Source: Cercophora sp. LCS_1 (Eukaryota; Ascomycota; Sordariomycetes; Sordariales; Lasiosphaeriaceae). Taken from it: a stretch of 64,000 bases of DNA. The translations under genes and the position numbers were made by a program. The notes beneath the pieces are model-generated. The model had not been told where the DNA came from, ran no database searches, and saw nothing but the letters and a program-made list of their open reading frames with translations. Shown here piece by piece: positions 42,086-52,737 of this stretch. Within the stretch, counting starts at the first letter, position 1, and each line of letters begins with the position of its first letter. The DNA is taken from the NCBI GenBank assembly GCA_036250225.1, contig JAPZLL010000005.1:372001-436000 (forward strand), given 5' to 3'.

Positions 42086-45000
42086 GGATGCGTGAGGGAT
42101 ACAGTAATGTGAGTGTCACTTCTCGCGATCGGCAGGTTTTTTGGGAGAGAGATCCGGAAGAGATTGACCAATGTTCTTGATCTGCTGCATAGCCGGAGCC
42201 GAAGTCCGCAGCGGACCAAAATGTGCTTTCCCGCCGCGCCGCGCCGGCCCTTGGGTGCAGCAATCAGAACCGTAGTGCATGCCATCCCGCTTCCGACAGC
42301 GCTTGTCAAAGAGCGGCACCGAAAACGCCGCTCCTTCGGTGGGGCGCTGATGGCGTCTTAGCAATTGAGCTCGCTAAGTGGCTCGTTGGAGAACTCAATG
42401 GCCGGTCTCGGGACCGTGAAGGTTTTGTCATGGATTTGAACTGGTCTCCTGGTCTCTTCCGTTTGCCTTTTAACCCCGCGGGAGAAGGTTGCGAGTAGTT
42501 CTCTTGTGTGGTCTGAACTGCAGTTCTCCTTGAAGAAGCGGAACCACATGTCGCCAGCCCGCGAGAACGAGGGGTAAGGTTAGTGGTAGGCACCTGCGCC
42601 AATTGGGAGCAAGAATGTTAGCAATGCTACATCCACAAGCAAATCATTGGCGTTTGGCCCTTCCAGCTTGACAAAACAACAGCCCGGGTATTGATAATCT
42701 GTTGTGACTTTGGAGACAATGATTGCAGGGGCTTCTGAGCGATTGCCGGTGGGGCGGATATAGCGTCACCGAGATCTGGTTTTCAACCCCCACAAGAGAG
42801 TATTTAGAACAGGCGCGATGTCTTTTGCCAAGTACCTGGGGAAACATTGGTTGCCGTCGCCCAGGTTTCAAATTGTCCTGATAAGCAAAATAGCGTTGGT
42901 TGGGTGTTTATTCTTACCCCGCACCAACTTGAATAACCCCTCAACGTGCAGGCGTCAACAACTTGCCCATCGTTTGACCTCGGTCCAACAAGGGCTAGGT
43001 GTGAGCTCAGTGAAACCAAGTGTACAAAGGACTGGAACAGGTCCCACTTCTTCTCGCGACAGCTGGTTTTTACCGCTCCCATTGCGGTTTGAGCAAAGCG
43101 CCCGAAACGCTTGACGAGGAACGATGAAGCCGCAAAACAAGGTTCACAATGAAGCAGGTGCTGCGGTGGGGTTTGCTCGGCCCTTTTTCGCAACCATCGG
43201 AGCACCGGCCTTCTTGTTGGCCTCCGAACTTCCGGAGGCATCTACCGCAGACAGGGATTTCGCTCTTGGAAATGCTTGTTGCTCACCCCACGAGCTTGGG
43301 AGCAACCCTGCTTGGGCACCTTTGGCGTTTTGAGATTTAGCGGTAGACCGTGCAAAAGCGGGCGCCATGAAAGCTACACCCAAAACAGCGGGGCCTTGAC
43401 GACATTCCGTATGGTACTCTCAATCCAGCACCAGATATCGGTCTTCCAATGCAACACTCGCTTGGTGTGCTCAAAAAATCCCCGATAGCTCTAAGTATCC
43501 TAGAAAATTTCAGTCTTAACTCGTCTGTGTCTACTGGATGCTTGCCGTATCGCGAGGCAAGCACCTATCAACAAACAACTCAGGTCATCAAGGCGAAGAA
43601 GATACAGAGTGCGCAGACTTGACGCGCGGGGCTCCGGCTTACCTCATTACACCTTTTTCGCCGTCCGGTTCGATGGAGGTGACCTGTTCTAGACCTCGAG
43701 GCATGGGAGACAGCGAAAGGCAAGCCCGCTGCTGGCATTGGCAGTGAATCCCGGGCAACCGCCGCGAGTCCCATCAGTCGTGGCGGGATACATACATGTA
43801 TTCAACCAAAACGGCAGCAGTGGTGTTTCAGATCTTGGTATCGATGACTCCTTTCGCTTTGCGCTGGATACCTACGCAAATTGACCTCCCGTCCCAACGA
43901 TGCGAATCCAAATGGTCTCCAAGGCACAGGCCAGTGTTTTCAGGACTGCACGGTGCGTCCTAGCACTGGGTCTCATTTTCAGCTCCAATGAGGTGCAGTC
44001 GGCATCACCGGTACTCTAGGTCTCGCCACCCAGCTCACTCCCGTCTCCCGCAGGGACTGCCTTCTCAGTCTTTGTATTTTACACGGACCATCCTCGTGAC
44101 GCCTGAAATGTGGCTCCTTTCCAGAACTTGTGTGGGCCATACCAAGGGCTCAATCAAGTGGAGCAGCCCAAAGGCAGACGAGGGGATACCGTATTGTGTA
44201 ACCTGGCCTTCCCAGGCCGTGCGTAATGCAGGTTTTTACTTGATTCCATGTAGTGTTGTATGGCCTTCCCCCGCCACGCGGTAGATTCTGGGGGTGAAGC
44301 CCGATGAGCGAGCTGGAAGCTGGTGGAAGATGGAGTGGCCGTCAACCAACAAGGTGAAGTGCCGGTACGTAACCTGGCAGTGTTCAAGCGTCCACAACAA
44401 GGGCACCCTGGCTTCCCTTCGGGCAAACTTTTTCTTTCCACTGTTGCTTGTAACCTTGGCGCCCTCCAAAGCATGATGTGGATGCACAGTTTCAGACACC
44501 ACAAATGTTCTAGCGCTTGGGCGGAAAGTTAATCGAAGTTTGGGGTTGGTCTAGAAGGCAGTCATGTCGCAATGACAGCATCCATCCCACCACCTCCGCC
44601 GCGCGACCGAGGGTATCCTGCTGTCACACTGCCGTAGTGCCTGTCTACCCAGCTGGCTAGGTTTCTCGCCGCGTCACGCTTCATGCCGGAGACAACAGGA
44701 AGAACCGTGGCAGTGAAGCGAGGGCGTCTGCAACCCTGACTACCTGGCAGGCACTAGGAATGAGGTTATCACAGCCAGTGAAGCGCGGGTAATGGAAACA
44801 TACAAGCGCAAGGGCGGGAGCATGAACTGGGCATCGCCGACCTCGCTGGCCAACGACGCCGGCCAAATGGGCGGAGAAGACACAATGGCCAGCCACCGAA
44901 AGACACTGCAAGGTTGATTACAAACAGGACTGGTGCATAGGGTGTTCAAAACCAACATTAAATAGTCCGATAAAATAATACATTATGAACACCCTGCCTG

Positions 45001-45146
45001 AGATATCTACCAGTTTCTATCATACTCCACAATCCCAACTCCATAAGTACAAATCTACCCGTAAGGATCCCGTGAAACCCAATAACCCCCGCCAGCCACC
45101 CATATCGTTAAAGAGAGGACCAGGGTCACTCAAAATGCCCGGTCAT
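42086..45146. other. Gene-free stretch of about 3 kb
   Basis: No supported coding exon, tRNA or clear repeat. Open frames are short and without domains. It forms the upstream side of the transporter and the downstream side of the bZIP gene. Confidence 0.4.
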
Positions 45147-46172
45147 TCAGATTGCCGGCGATTGCGTGTAGTATGCGCTCGCCGTGTACATTGGCCATGA
45201 TTGCTGCTGGTGCTGCGGCGGCTGTATGTATGACGAAGAGGAGTGTGGGATGGCTGATTGTGGATATCCATGCTCGCCCGATGCTAGCAGATGTTAGCGA
45301 AGTCGTCTCGTCTGAGCCACACTTGACTTTGGTTTGCCTACCGGTGTCAAGATCCTCGCCAAACTCAACTTTCGTGTCGATGCAAGAGATATTTCCCTGC
45401 GGCAGACCAGAACTGCCCATCATGGAAGCGGGGACGCTGGTGGGAATGTAGCCGGGCATGTAGTCCTCCGGGTGACCCGTCGAAGAACAGGGACTGGAAA
45501 CTACAGACGGTACCGAGACGGCAGACACCGGCACAACCGTCGGCCACGGTTCGCTGGGCTCCGGGGTGGGGAGGTAGGACGACCCGAATGTGGGGTGGGT
45601 GTTGTATTCGGCAGAACCTTGACCAAACGATGGCGCCCGGCTTGCTAGCGAGGACGGCGTCGGGGGGTGAATGCCATCTACATCGAACTCTGGGGGGACC
45701 GAGTTAGCTCGTGTGAACAAAAGAACCGCAGAACATGTCCGAAGATGCCATACCCAACCTCCTAGGGTTTATTCGACCCAAGAGACCAAAAGCCTGTAGC
45801 GTTTCCCTGCAGTGGAACAACTCATCCTCCAACTCCTTATTCTTCTTCTGCAGTGTCATTATCGCCTCGTCGGTGCACCGCTTGCTTTTCATCTCTGCCA
45901 ATTCCCGCTCTAACCGCTCGATGTGCTCCTTAGTGCGAGCCCGAATTGCTCGCTGCGCTTCTCGATCATTTGCTCGTTTCCTCGCAAGCTGCGAGGGGGT
46001 CAAGGTCGAAACACTCCTGGTGCCTAGAGCTCAGATGTAAAGATTAGACCACGACCATGCCAGAGAGAGGAAGGATGTGTAGCTGTCGGCCTCGAGAGGA
46101 AGAAGGCCTACCTTTTCGTTTGGATACCTTGGCTGGTTCTTCTGAAGGTGCTCGGGTCATGCTTTGCGACAT
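45147..46172 (-). CDS. bZIP transcription factor
   Basis: Four exons on the minus strand, 46172-46112, 46023-45754, 45689-45342 and 45283-45147, give 271 residues. The basic region SQLARKRANDREAQRAIRAR (31-50, with N39 and R48 as DNA-contact positions) runs into a zipper through about residue 90 (HIERLERELAEMKS, then KKNKELEDELFHCRETL). The rest is Pro/Ser/Thr-rich. The last intron (45341-45284) was placed because it yields a Tyr/Gln/Ser-rich tail ending YYTQSPAI, typical of this fungal bZIP group; read through, the frame continues into a less plausible tail ending at 45130. Two in-frame Mets (46172, 46160) could start the protein. This bZIP type (with SVSTLTPSQLARKRANDREAQ) is common in Sordariomycetes; its targets are unknown. 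Confidence 0.85.
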
Positions 46173-48042
46173 AAAGAGATGTCAAGAATTTGTACAACTG
46201 TCCGAATATTCTGAATATCCATGCATGGGGTTGATTGATTGGTGAGCTCGGCGAGAGCTGAGTGGTTCGAGGCAACAGAGCTCTGGGCATTGGGAGTACG
46301 TTCAGGGGTCTTTTGCATCTTTAAAAAAGGAAGCCGGCTTCGAGGGGCCCGGCCACGAGATTCTTTGTGGGGACAGGGGCGCCCACAACCCACTCACATG
46401 TGGAGCCACCCTGGTGGAGGTCTCTTGGATGTCAAAGGCAAAAGACGAGCGACTGGCAGCTCCCATGGAGGGTGGACAGACATACTTGCCTGAGCGGAGA
46501 CTAGTCGGACGCCGGCATCACTAGGTGGTTCACCATGCCACTTTGAGCCGCGACTACATCTGGGCGGCCGGAGAAGTTCCAGGGGGTGCTAGGACGGGGC
46601 ACATCCATCGGGACGGGGCCGTACCTCTGCTCTGCCGCCCCGGTTATGTTCGGGGTGATCGGGTCCATCTTATTGAGGGTTTTGAGCCACAGCCGCTGAT
46701 GCCTCCTTTCCATTGATGACGGCATAATGTTCCGATCCCTGGGCCAGATCCCACGTTGCTGGGCTGCGTACCTTTGTGATATGTGGACGCCCAGGCCGAG
46801 GCTTGCCAAGTAGCCTTTGCTTTAAAGTTTACGCCAAGTCTTTCCGGGCACAAGAGCTGCGGGTCTCGAGGACAGGGATGGGTAGGTTATGGATGGGCCG
46901 GCACACTGCGCGAATGATGCCCGGGGCGCAATCGCAGATCTCGCCGAAGATGACAAGCGAAGTTTCTAGACTAGCCGGTCCTGCTAAGGTGAGTTCAGAC
47001 CTGGAACTTAGAAATTGAGGATCAAGGGAGAATTAGTACTCTAGAGGCAGCGCACCCCGATCGTAGTGGTCACGGCTTGCACGGTTATCCGGGAGGACAC
47101 CTGAGGGCCAGCCAGCTTTGGCTGGGAGTGCAACGGCATCTGCTGCAGGCTGCATGCGCATGCACACACGATTTCGATGCCTGGCCGTACAGTTAATGTA
47201 TGTATGTCATTGCTTTGCTGATTGTCCGTCGAATCCGGGGTGGAGCGAGCCATGCGGAGGGATCTGCCGGTGGATGGATGTTGGTTGCCTCCTCGGAAGC
47301 TAGCCAAAGCCTCCACACCCGCGTTTCCTCTAGCTAGGGTTTGTCGGGGTAGTGACAACAGGCGTCGGCGAGCACCCACCTGTCCACTTAGCAGTCGGCC
47401 ATCGCGGCCATCGACAACGGCTTCTCTGCGCTCGACTCTGCTCTCGCTCGGTTTTCGTCCAAAGCAACCCGTCGGGGGCGGTCTGGGGGTGGACAGGAAA
47501 CTGTGCTGGCCGCACGCCACCCCGTCTTAGTGCTGGCCAGTGCCCACAGTCGATTGGCCATGTCTCATCGAAGCCAAGACAGACGGTGAGACCTCCAGTT
47601 CCTGATGACAGATGACGGATGACGGATTACGAGATGGAGAGAGAGCCTCAGTGAATGGGAGAGGGGGGGATGGAACGGAGGAAGAAAGAAGAAAAAAAGG
47701 AATCTGACGGGATGCATCAAGAAAATGTCGGTGAGGCTTGAACGAGCATGCTGGCGCTTTCACTGGTCAGGTCGGCGAGGACGCTTTGGCAGGCGGCAGA
47801 ACGGGGAAAACCCGGCTGGCTGGTTCTGGCTTGTCGCGTTGCCTGCCGGCCCAAGGGTCGTGGACAGGTCTTGGCACTCGACTTCCTTTTTTTTTCCTCG
47901 GTCGAGTGGGGCCCCTCTTTCCGACTGGCGCCCAGAGGGTGATGGCCCGGCCAAAAAGTTCACCTTGCCGCAATCATCGCAAAGCGCGTCACAAGCCCAA
48001 AGTCAGGATGCAACAACTTCTCTGGTCTCGAAGCTTCATTCG
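46173..48042. other. Intergenic, bZIP promoter side
   Basis: 1.9 kb with no supported gene. Purine-rich runs lie at 47634-47700 on the plus strand, which is the 3' side of the pseudouridine synthase. Confidence 0.4.
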
Positions 48043-49350
48043 TCACAGGCTGGCGGCCGTGTCTGCGGCCCCTACCAAATCCTCCATCCCACCCACTTGC
48101 GTCGGCCCACTCAACCCTTCCGGCGGCAAGGCCCACGACGGAAGGGGACTCACGTAGCTCCACTCCCCTCCGGCGTCTTCGTATCGGAGACTGTGAAGCC
48201 AAAGCGATAGTTCCCCTCTCCCGGGATCCGAATACAGTGGCGTCTGGCAGACGTCGCACACCTCACCCGTCATCTTCTCGGCCCTTTGTTTGTGGTAATC
48301 GTCCACCATCTCATCGTAATATGCAACGGCATCAGCAACCTCTTCCTTGCCCATTCGCGAGAGACGGCTGATGATATCTTCGTCGCTATTTTTGGTCGCG
48401 TCGGAGTCGTCATGGCCGAGATCAAAACCCCAGACCTTCAGGTTGGCATAAATGGGATCGTTCGCGATCGGGTGCCCCAGGAATTGCAGATGAACTCGCA
48501 GCTGATGCGTGCGGCCCGTCACAGGCAAGCAGCGGACGACGGAGTAGCCATTCCGAGGGGGGGGGGCTCTTTTTCGTTCGACCTCCCTGGGTTGGTCGCC
48601 AATCCGGACCGTACTTGTTGCAAACGACGCAGCAGGATAATAAGCAAGGCGTTTGAAGATGGTTCTCGCAGGTTTTCCGTTTGCCCTTACTCGGTTGAGT
48701 CCAAGCTTTGGCGAGATGGAGAGAATTGGTTGGTCGCATATCACCTCGCCCTCGGGAAACTCGCCAACAACTCGAGCTATATATTCCTTTCGCACTGTCC
48801 GCTGCATTATCTGTGTGGCAAGTCGTTCGGCCGCCCTTGGATTCTTCGCCATGAACATGATGCCGCTGGTGAGTCGATCCAGTCTGTTGCATGGGTAGGG
48901 ATAAAAATCGGGGCCCCTTTCCCCCTTCATGATCTCAACAACGGAGTTGAACGAGTAGCGACCTGCCGGGTGAACGGGAACCCCCGAGGGCTTGTTGATG
49001 ACAATGATATCCTCATCTTCATGAATAACTCGTATCGGCTCGGCGGTGACTGGTGGCTCATGTCGATGGGTTTTGTGGGAGACCAAGTCGCTGTTTTTCA
49101 CAATGTAGTCCGGCCCTACATGCTTCCCGTTGACTGTGACCTGGCCCGACTCCATTGCCGCTCGGTAATAGTCCAACGGCTTGTCACGAAACTCACACCC
49201 GAAGACCTCGATCAGTGGCCTTCCGAGCCAACGCTCTTTGGCATATGTGTTGTAAGTGAAGTGATAGGGCGCAACTTTCCGGAGGCCATCTTCGAAATAA
49301 TACTGTTGAGGCTGAGGCTGGCTTTGGGGAAGGAGGGCAGACGCAACCAT
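48043..49350 (-). CDS. PUS9: RluA-family tRNA pseudouridine synthase (PUS9/RIB2-like)
   Basis: A single exon of 435 residues. After a Gln/Pro-rich start come YHFTYNTYAKERWLGR and an S4-like RNA-binding segment (about 45-95, with VTVNGKHVGPDYIVKNSDLVSH). The RluA catalytic domain follows: INKPSGVPVHPAGRY, then NRLDRLTSG with catalytic Asp158, and LPVTGRTHQLRVHLQFLGHP. A C-terminal CDVCQTPLY segment is shared with fungal PUS9/RIB2 proteins. Yeast Pus9 and Rib2 make pseudouridine-32 in mitochondrial and cytoplasmic tRNAs respectively; this protein lacks a riboflavin deaminase domain. The compartment is undecided. It is divergent from the thioesterase gene. The opposite strand holds a long accidental open frame. 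Confidence 0.9.
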   Translation of the reverse strand: MVASALLPQSQPQPQQYYFEDGLRKVAPYHFTYNTYAKERWLGRPLIEVFGCEFRDKPLDYYRAAMESGQVTVNGKHVGPDYIVKNSDLVSHKTHRHEPPVTAEPIRVIHEDEDIIVINKPSGVPVHPAGRYSFNSVVEIMKGERGPDFYPYPCNRLDRLTSGIMFMAKNPRAAERLATQIMQRTVRKEYIARVVGEFPEGEVICDQPILSISPKLGLNRVRANGKPARTIFKRLAYYPAASFATSTVRIGDQPREVERKRAPPPRNGYSVVRCLPVTGRTHQLRVHLQFLGHPIANDPIYANLKVWGFDLGHDDSDATKNSDEDIISRLSRMGKEEVADAVAYYDEMVDDYHKQRAEKMTGEVCDVCQTPLYSDPGRGELSLWLHSLRYEDAGGEWSYVSPLPSWALPPEGLSGPTQVGGMEDLVGAADTAASL

Positions 49351-49708
49351 TTTTCGACAGTGCGCCAGGAGCGCGAGCGGTCGCCTAAGAAAATCCAGGT
49401 TGAGTACCGGTCCACGTATCCCTTGACAGATCGGATGCGTGTTGGCAACGCTGAGTTGGATACACGTGGGAGCGTGACTGACTATTCAGATGAACTGGCC
49501 AAATTGGATAGGGTTCACCAGGCGCAACAATCCAGTGGGTCTGGCGGTGAAAGGGGGCAGAATACTGCGGCACTTTGGCAGTGGAGACCCGATCTTGCCG
49601 AGGTTGTGCTGCTGGTCCGTTTTGCCGTTTTGCGATTCCCACCCACAAATAAACACACGGTCTCACTCTGCATTTGATGAGACTCACTCCTCGGAGGAAG
49701 CTTGAACC
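49351..49708. promoter_or_regulatory. Divergent promoter between PUS9 and thioesterase genes
   Basis: 358 bases separate the two start codons. No coding signal; no specific motif is assigned. Confidence 0.45.
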
Positions 49709-50261
49709 ATGTCGGATCTCGCCCAGCTGAAGAATAGAAAACGCGCAGACTATCGGTACATCAGAGACTATCGCACACGATGGTGAGAAACAAGATTTTC
49801 CGCATTTCGACTCTGAGCACACCACACCACTGACGCTCGAGTTCGTTAGGAGCGACAACGACATGTATGACCACATGAACAATTCAGTTTACAACTTCCT
49901 GTACGACTCAGTTGTCAACACATACCTCATCGAGCACTGTGGGCTCAGTCCTCCAACATCGGCGCAGTACGGCCTCGTGGTTCACTCACACAATGATTAC
50001 TTTGCATCCATTGCCTTCCCGGCGGTTGCGGAACTTGCCTTGCGCGTGAACAAAATTGGGAAGTCAAGCGTTACATTCGAGGTTGCCTTGTTTGAGAAGG
50101 GTGTTGATGGTGTAAAGTCTGTGGGCGAATTTACACATGTCTACGTTGACAGGAAAACAGGGCGGCCAAGTGCGGCAGGAATGAACCCGAAACTTCGCCA
50201 GGGATTAGAGGAGCTTTTGATGAATACAGGAAGAGGAAGTAAACCCCAAACAAAACTTTAG
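49709..50261 (+). CDS. 4HBT-type acyl-CoA thioesterase-like protein
   Basis: Two exons, 49709-49782 and 49850-50261, give 161 residues. The 67-base intron splits the Trp codon before SDNDMYDHMNNSVYNFLYD, the hotdog-fold signature in which the Asp of the D-x-x-x-H-x-N-N region is catalytic. Members hydrolyse acyl-CoA or related thioesters. The size and spacing match the family; the substrate and compartment are unknown, with no clear targeting sequence. This is the last intact gene before the AT-rich transposon block, and its stop lies about 200 bases from the first repeat. Confidence 0.88.
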
Positions 50262-50461
50262 GATTGGTGTTTTCACACACTATAGACATGCACAAAGACA
50301 AGCTTATTTGAAATTTTAATTAAATCTAATTAAATCGTGTTAAAACAGGGTGCTGCCCACAGGGTTCGTAGTACGTAACCAGGCAGCTTACAGTGGGTTT
50401 ACCCACTGTAATACGCAGCGGAAGACTTGTACGGAAGCAAAGAGTGACTGAGGGTCAATTG
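50262..50461. other. Boundary between gene-rich DNA and the repeat block
   Basis: AT-rich at 50300-50345, then a short perfect-looking palindrome around 50391-50410 (CAGTGGG/CCCACTG). No coding signal. Confidence 0.4.
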
Positions 50462-51398
50462 ACTGTTGCTTGCTTGAATCAACTATCTACAAAGGAAAGA
50501 AAGCCTATATTTATAGGCACAGAAGGCCTGGGGGCCTTCTGTTCCAGAAGGTTCTGTGAGCCAAACACTGACGTAACACACTGGCAATCTAGAAGATTCG
50601 GTGGGCCACAGAACCTCGTATTCTGTGTGTGGCTTCCATGGTGTGGCAGCCACTGTGGGGCAGGGCCCCACAGGGGGTTCAGGGGCCACAAGTGGGCCTG
50701 TGAGCCCACTGTGGCTTAGTGCCTTGGCACCCCCACCACCACTGCTGCTTTGCAGCAGTGCTGTTGGCCACCAGTTACAAGGCACTGGTAGCTATTAATT
50801 CAACAAATCGAATAAATTAGCTGCAAGTGTTTTACTTGCACTAAATTATGAAGATCTATGAATTTAACTCATATCTAAAGGCTAAATTAAGCCTTAAAAC
50901 GAATAAAATATATAATTTTTAAGTGTATAATTATATAATATCACGTATTTACTTTCATTGGATATACTTCATTATTTACAATAAAGATATATAATGTGTG
51001 AAAGATCTATTAAAGTGCAAAAAACCTTATATTACCTTTACGTTATTAGTATTTTATTGAATTAATAGCTACCAGTGCCCTGTAACTGGTGGCCAACAGC
51101 ACTGCTGCAAAGCAGCAGTGGTGGTGGGGGTGCCAAGGCACTAAGCCACAGTGGGCCCACAGGCCCACTTGTGGCCCCTGAACCCCCTGTGGGGCCCTGC
51201 CCCACAGTGGCTGCCACACCATGGGACTCACTTACAGAACACGAAGTTCTGTAGCCCACCGAATCTTCCAGATTGCCAGTGCATTACGTCAGTGTTTAGC
51301 CCACAGAATCCTCTGGAACAGAAGGCCTCCAGGCCTTCTGTGCCTATAAATATAGGCCTTCTTTCCTTTGTAGATAGTTGATTTAAGCAAGCAACAGT
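50462..51398. repeat. Inverted pair of 342-base arms around an AT-rich spacer
   Basis: The arm 50464-50805 starts TGTTGCTTGC and ends ATTCAACA. The arm 51055-51396 is its reverse complement, ending GCAAGCAACA. They differ mainly by transitions. The 249-base spacer (50806-51054) is AT-rich and non-coding. Each arm has TG...CA ends with a TGTTG/CAACA match and a TATAAATA-like core, so each could be a solo LTR; two LTRs in opposite orientation, or one long-terminal-inverted-repeat (foldback) element, both fit. No target-site duplication is visible. Confidence 0.8.
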
Positions 51399-51933
51399 GT
51401 TACGGCCTGCTCCAAGTGCTCCGGAGAGGGCTTGGCAAAGACAGATCGTAAGAGCGGACAGGGTCCAATGCTCTAGGTGGGGAGGGCGCAAGGTGACTGA
51501 GTGAAGGCTAGTACAACTCTCAAAGGGTGATACACTGTCAAGCAGAACGTAGACTCCAAGGTCCCGGACGATGGGTCTCACTGAGCGGTGCTCAAGAACA
51601 ATGTATTGCTAGCGTGAGGATCTAAAAGTCCTCATACAGTTGTGGGCATAACTATTGTATCTATATACTTGTGGTGTTCTTCTGGACCTGAGGCCTCCCT
51701 TCCTCGGGACCCGTGGTCCCGAGGCTCTCTTGCCCCGGGTCCGCCCCGGACCCGGGTGCCACCTGGTCCGAGTCCATTCTTACTAGCCGTCTTTGGACCC
51801 GGGTGCTCCTCCGCTCGGGTCCTCTCTCATTGGTTCCATTGGACCTAGTGGATTGCTGTACTCTAAGCTTCGCTAATTGGTACTTGAGGCTGGTCCGTAC
51901 TCCCTCCTTGAGGTTATGACCTGGGTCGTAACA
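51398..51933 (-). repeat. Gypsy LTR copy A (opposite orientation)
   Basis: Starts TGTTACGG and ends CGTAACA. It is the reverse complement of the LTRs at 58272, 59435 and 60218, sharing for example the block with TCCGGAGAGGGCTTGGC (51419-51435) and the AACAATGTATTGCTAGC block near 51598. The right side continues into element sequence, so this is the 3' LTR of a minus-oriented copy. Confidence 0.85.
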
Positions 51934-52226
51934 CAATTCCCTCCTTCCAAAGGCCTGCAACCCAAAGGCCATTCCATTAACCCTTTAAAAGGCACGCGCC
52001 CCGCACTTCCGTACGTTCCCCAATCCCGAAAACCTTTCCTTTTCCCTAGTGGGCTAACAATATATTAAGTAAAGTGACAAAACATTGATTGCAATAAAAG
52101 AAATCCTCCGAATTGGCCCTTGCTTTTTTTGTAGAGACCTTTGGGAATACCACTCCCATGCCGTGTTCCAGTTATTTCCATTACCGCTACAAATGCGTTA
52201 TTGCTCCAGGTACTCATTACTGTAGT
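51934..52226 (-). mobile_element. 3' end remnant of a minus-oriented gypsy copy
   Basis: Read on the minus strand it matches the sequence just before LTR B (58030-58271), including the purine-rich tract next to the LTR. It breaks off at the terminal-inverted-repeat element at 52227. Confidence 0.7.
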
Positions 52227-52737
52227 CAGGGCTGTGAAATTAATTAATTAATTTATACTAATACTAAAATTTTATTAATTAGTATAAGCTATAACTAAAA
52301 TTAATTAATATTAATTAAAACTAATTAAATTCTACACTAAAAATACTTAAAAAAAATACTAAAGCTATAAAAACATAAATAATAATACAAATACTAATAA
52401 AAATACTACTTATGGAACCTGGTGGAATCTCATAGTACTCTGTAGAATCCTTTTGAAACACATAGAATTTAATAGATATTTCTAACATTAAAGATTATAT
52501 TTATATAAATAAATACATATATATCAAGTTTTAAATGAAGAGCTAAGTTAGAATGTAAAAACTTTTTTTTAATTTTTTTAATTAATTTTAATTAATTTTA
52601 GTATATACTAAAATTAATATAAGTAGTATTAGTATATACTAATACTAAGATTAATTTTTCAAAGTACAAATTAATACTAATTAATTAAAAAATTAATTAA
52701 TTAATACTAAATACTAAGTATTAATTTCACAGCCCTG
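52227..52737. mobile_element. AT-rich terminal-inverted-repeat element (MITE-like)
   Basis: 511 bases bounded by an 18-base inverted repeat, CAGGGCTGTGAAATTAAT on the left and its reverse complement on the right. The interior is almost purely A/T with many TTAATTAA repeats and no coding capacity. A CAGGG end resembles hAT-type termini. A convincing target duplication is not seen (GTAGT left, GTGGT right). It sits exactly between two truncated, oppositely oriented gypsy copies. Confidence 0.7.

Noticed and set aside
45130..45341. Unspliced C-terminal end of the bZIP protein
   Set aside because: Reading through the last intron gives an atypical hydrophobic tail; splicing with GTAGGC and CTAAC...TAG gives the Tyr/Gln/Ser-rich tail of this bZIP group.
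48286..49677. 463-residue open frame on the plus strand
   Set aside because: Antisense to the pseudouridine synthase, whose motifs are unambiguous; no domain in the plus-strand frame.
50464..51396. Target-site duplication around the inverted arms
   Set aside because: Flanks TTGAC and GTGTT do not match, so the insertion type cannot be settled from duplications.
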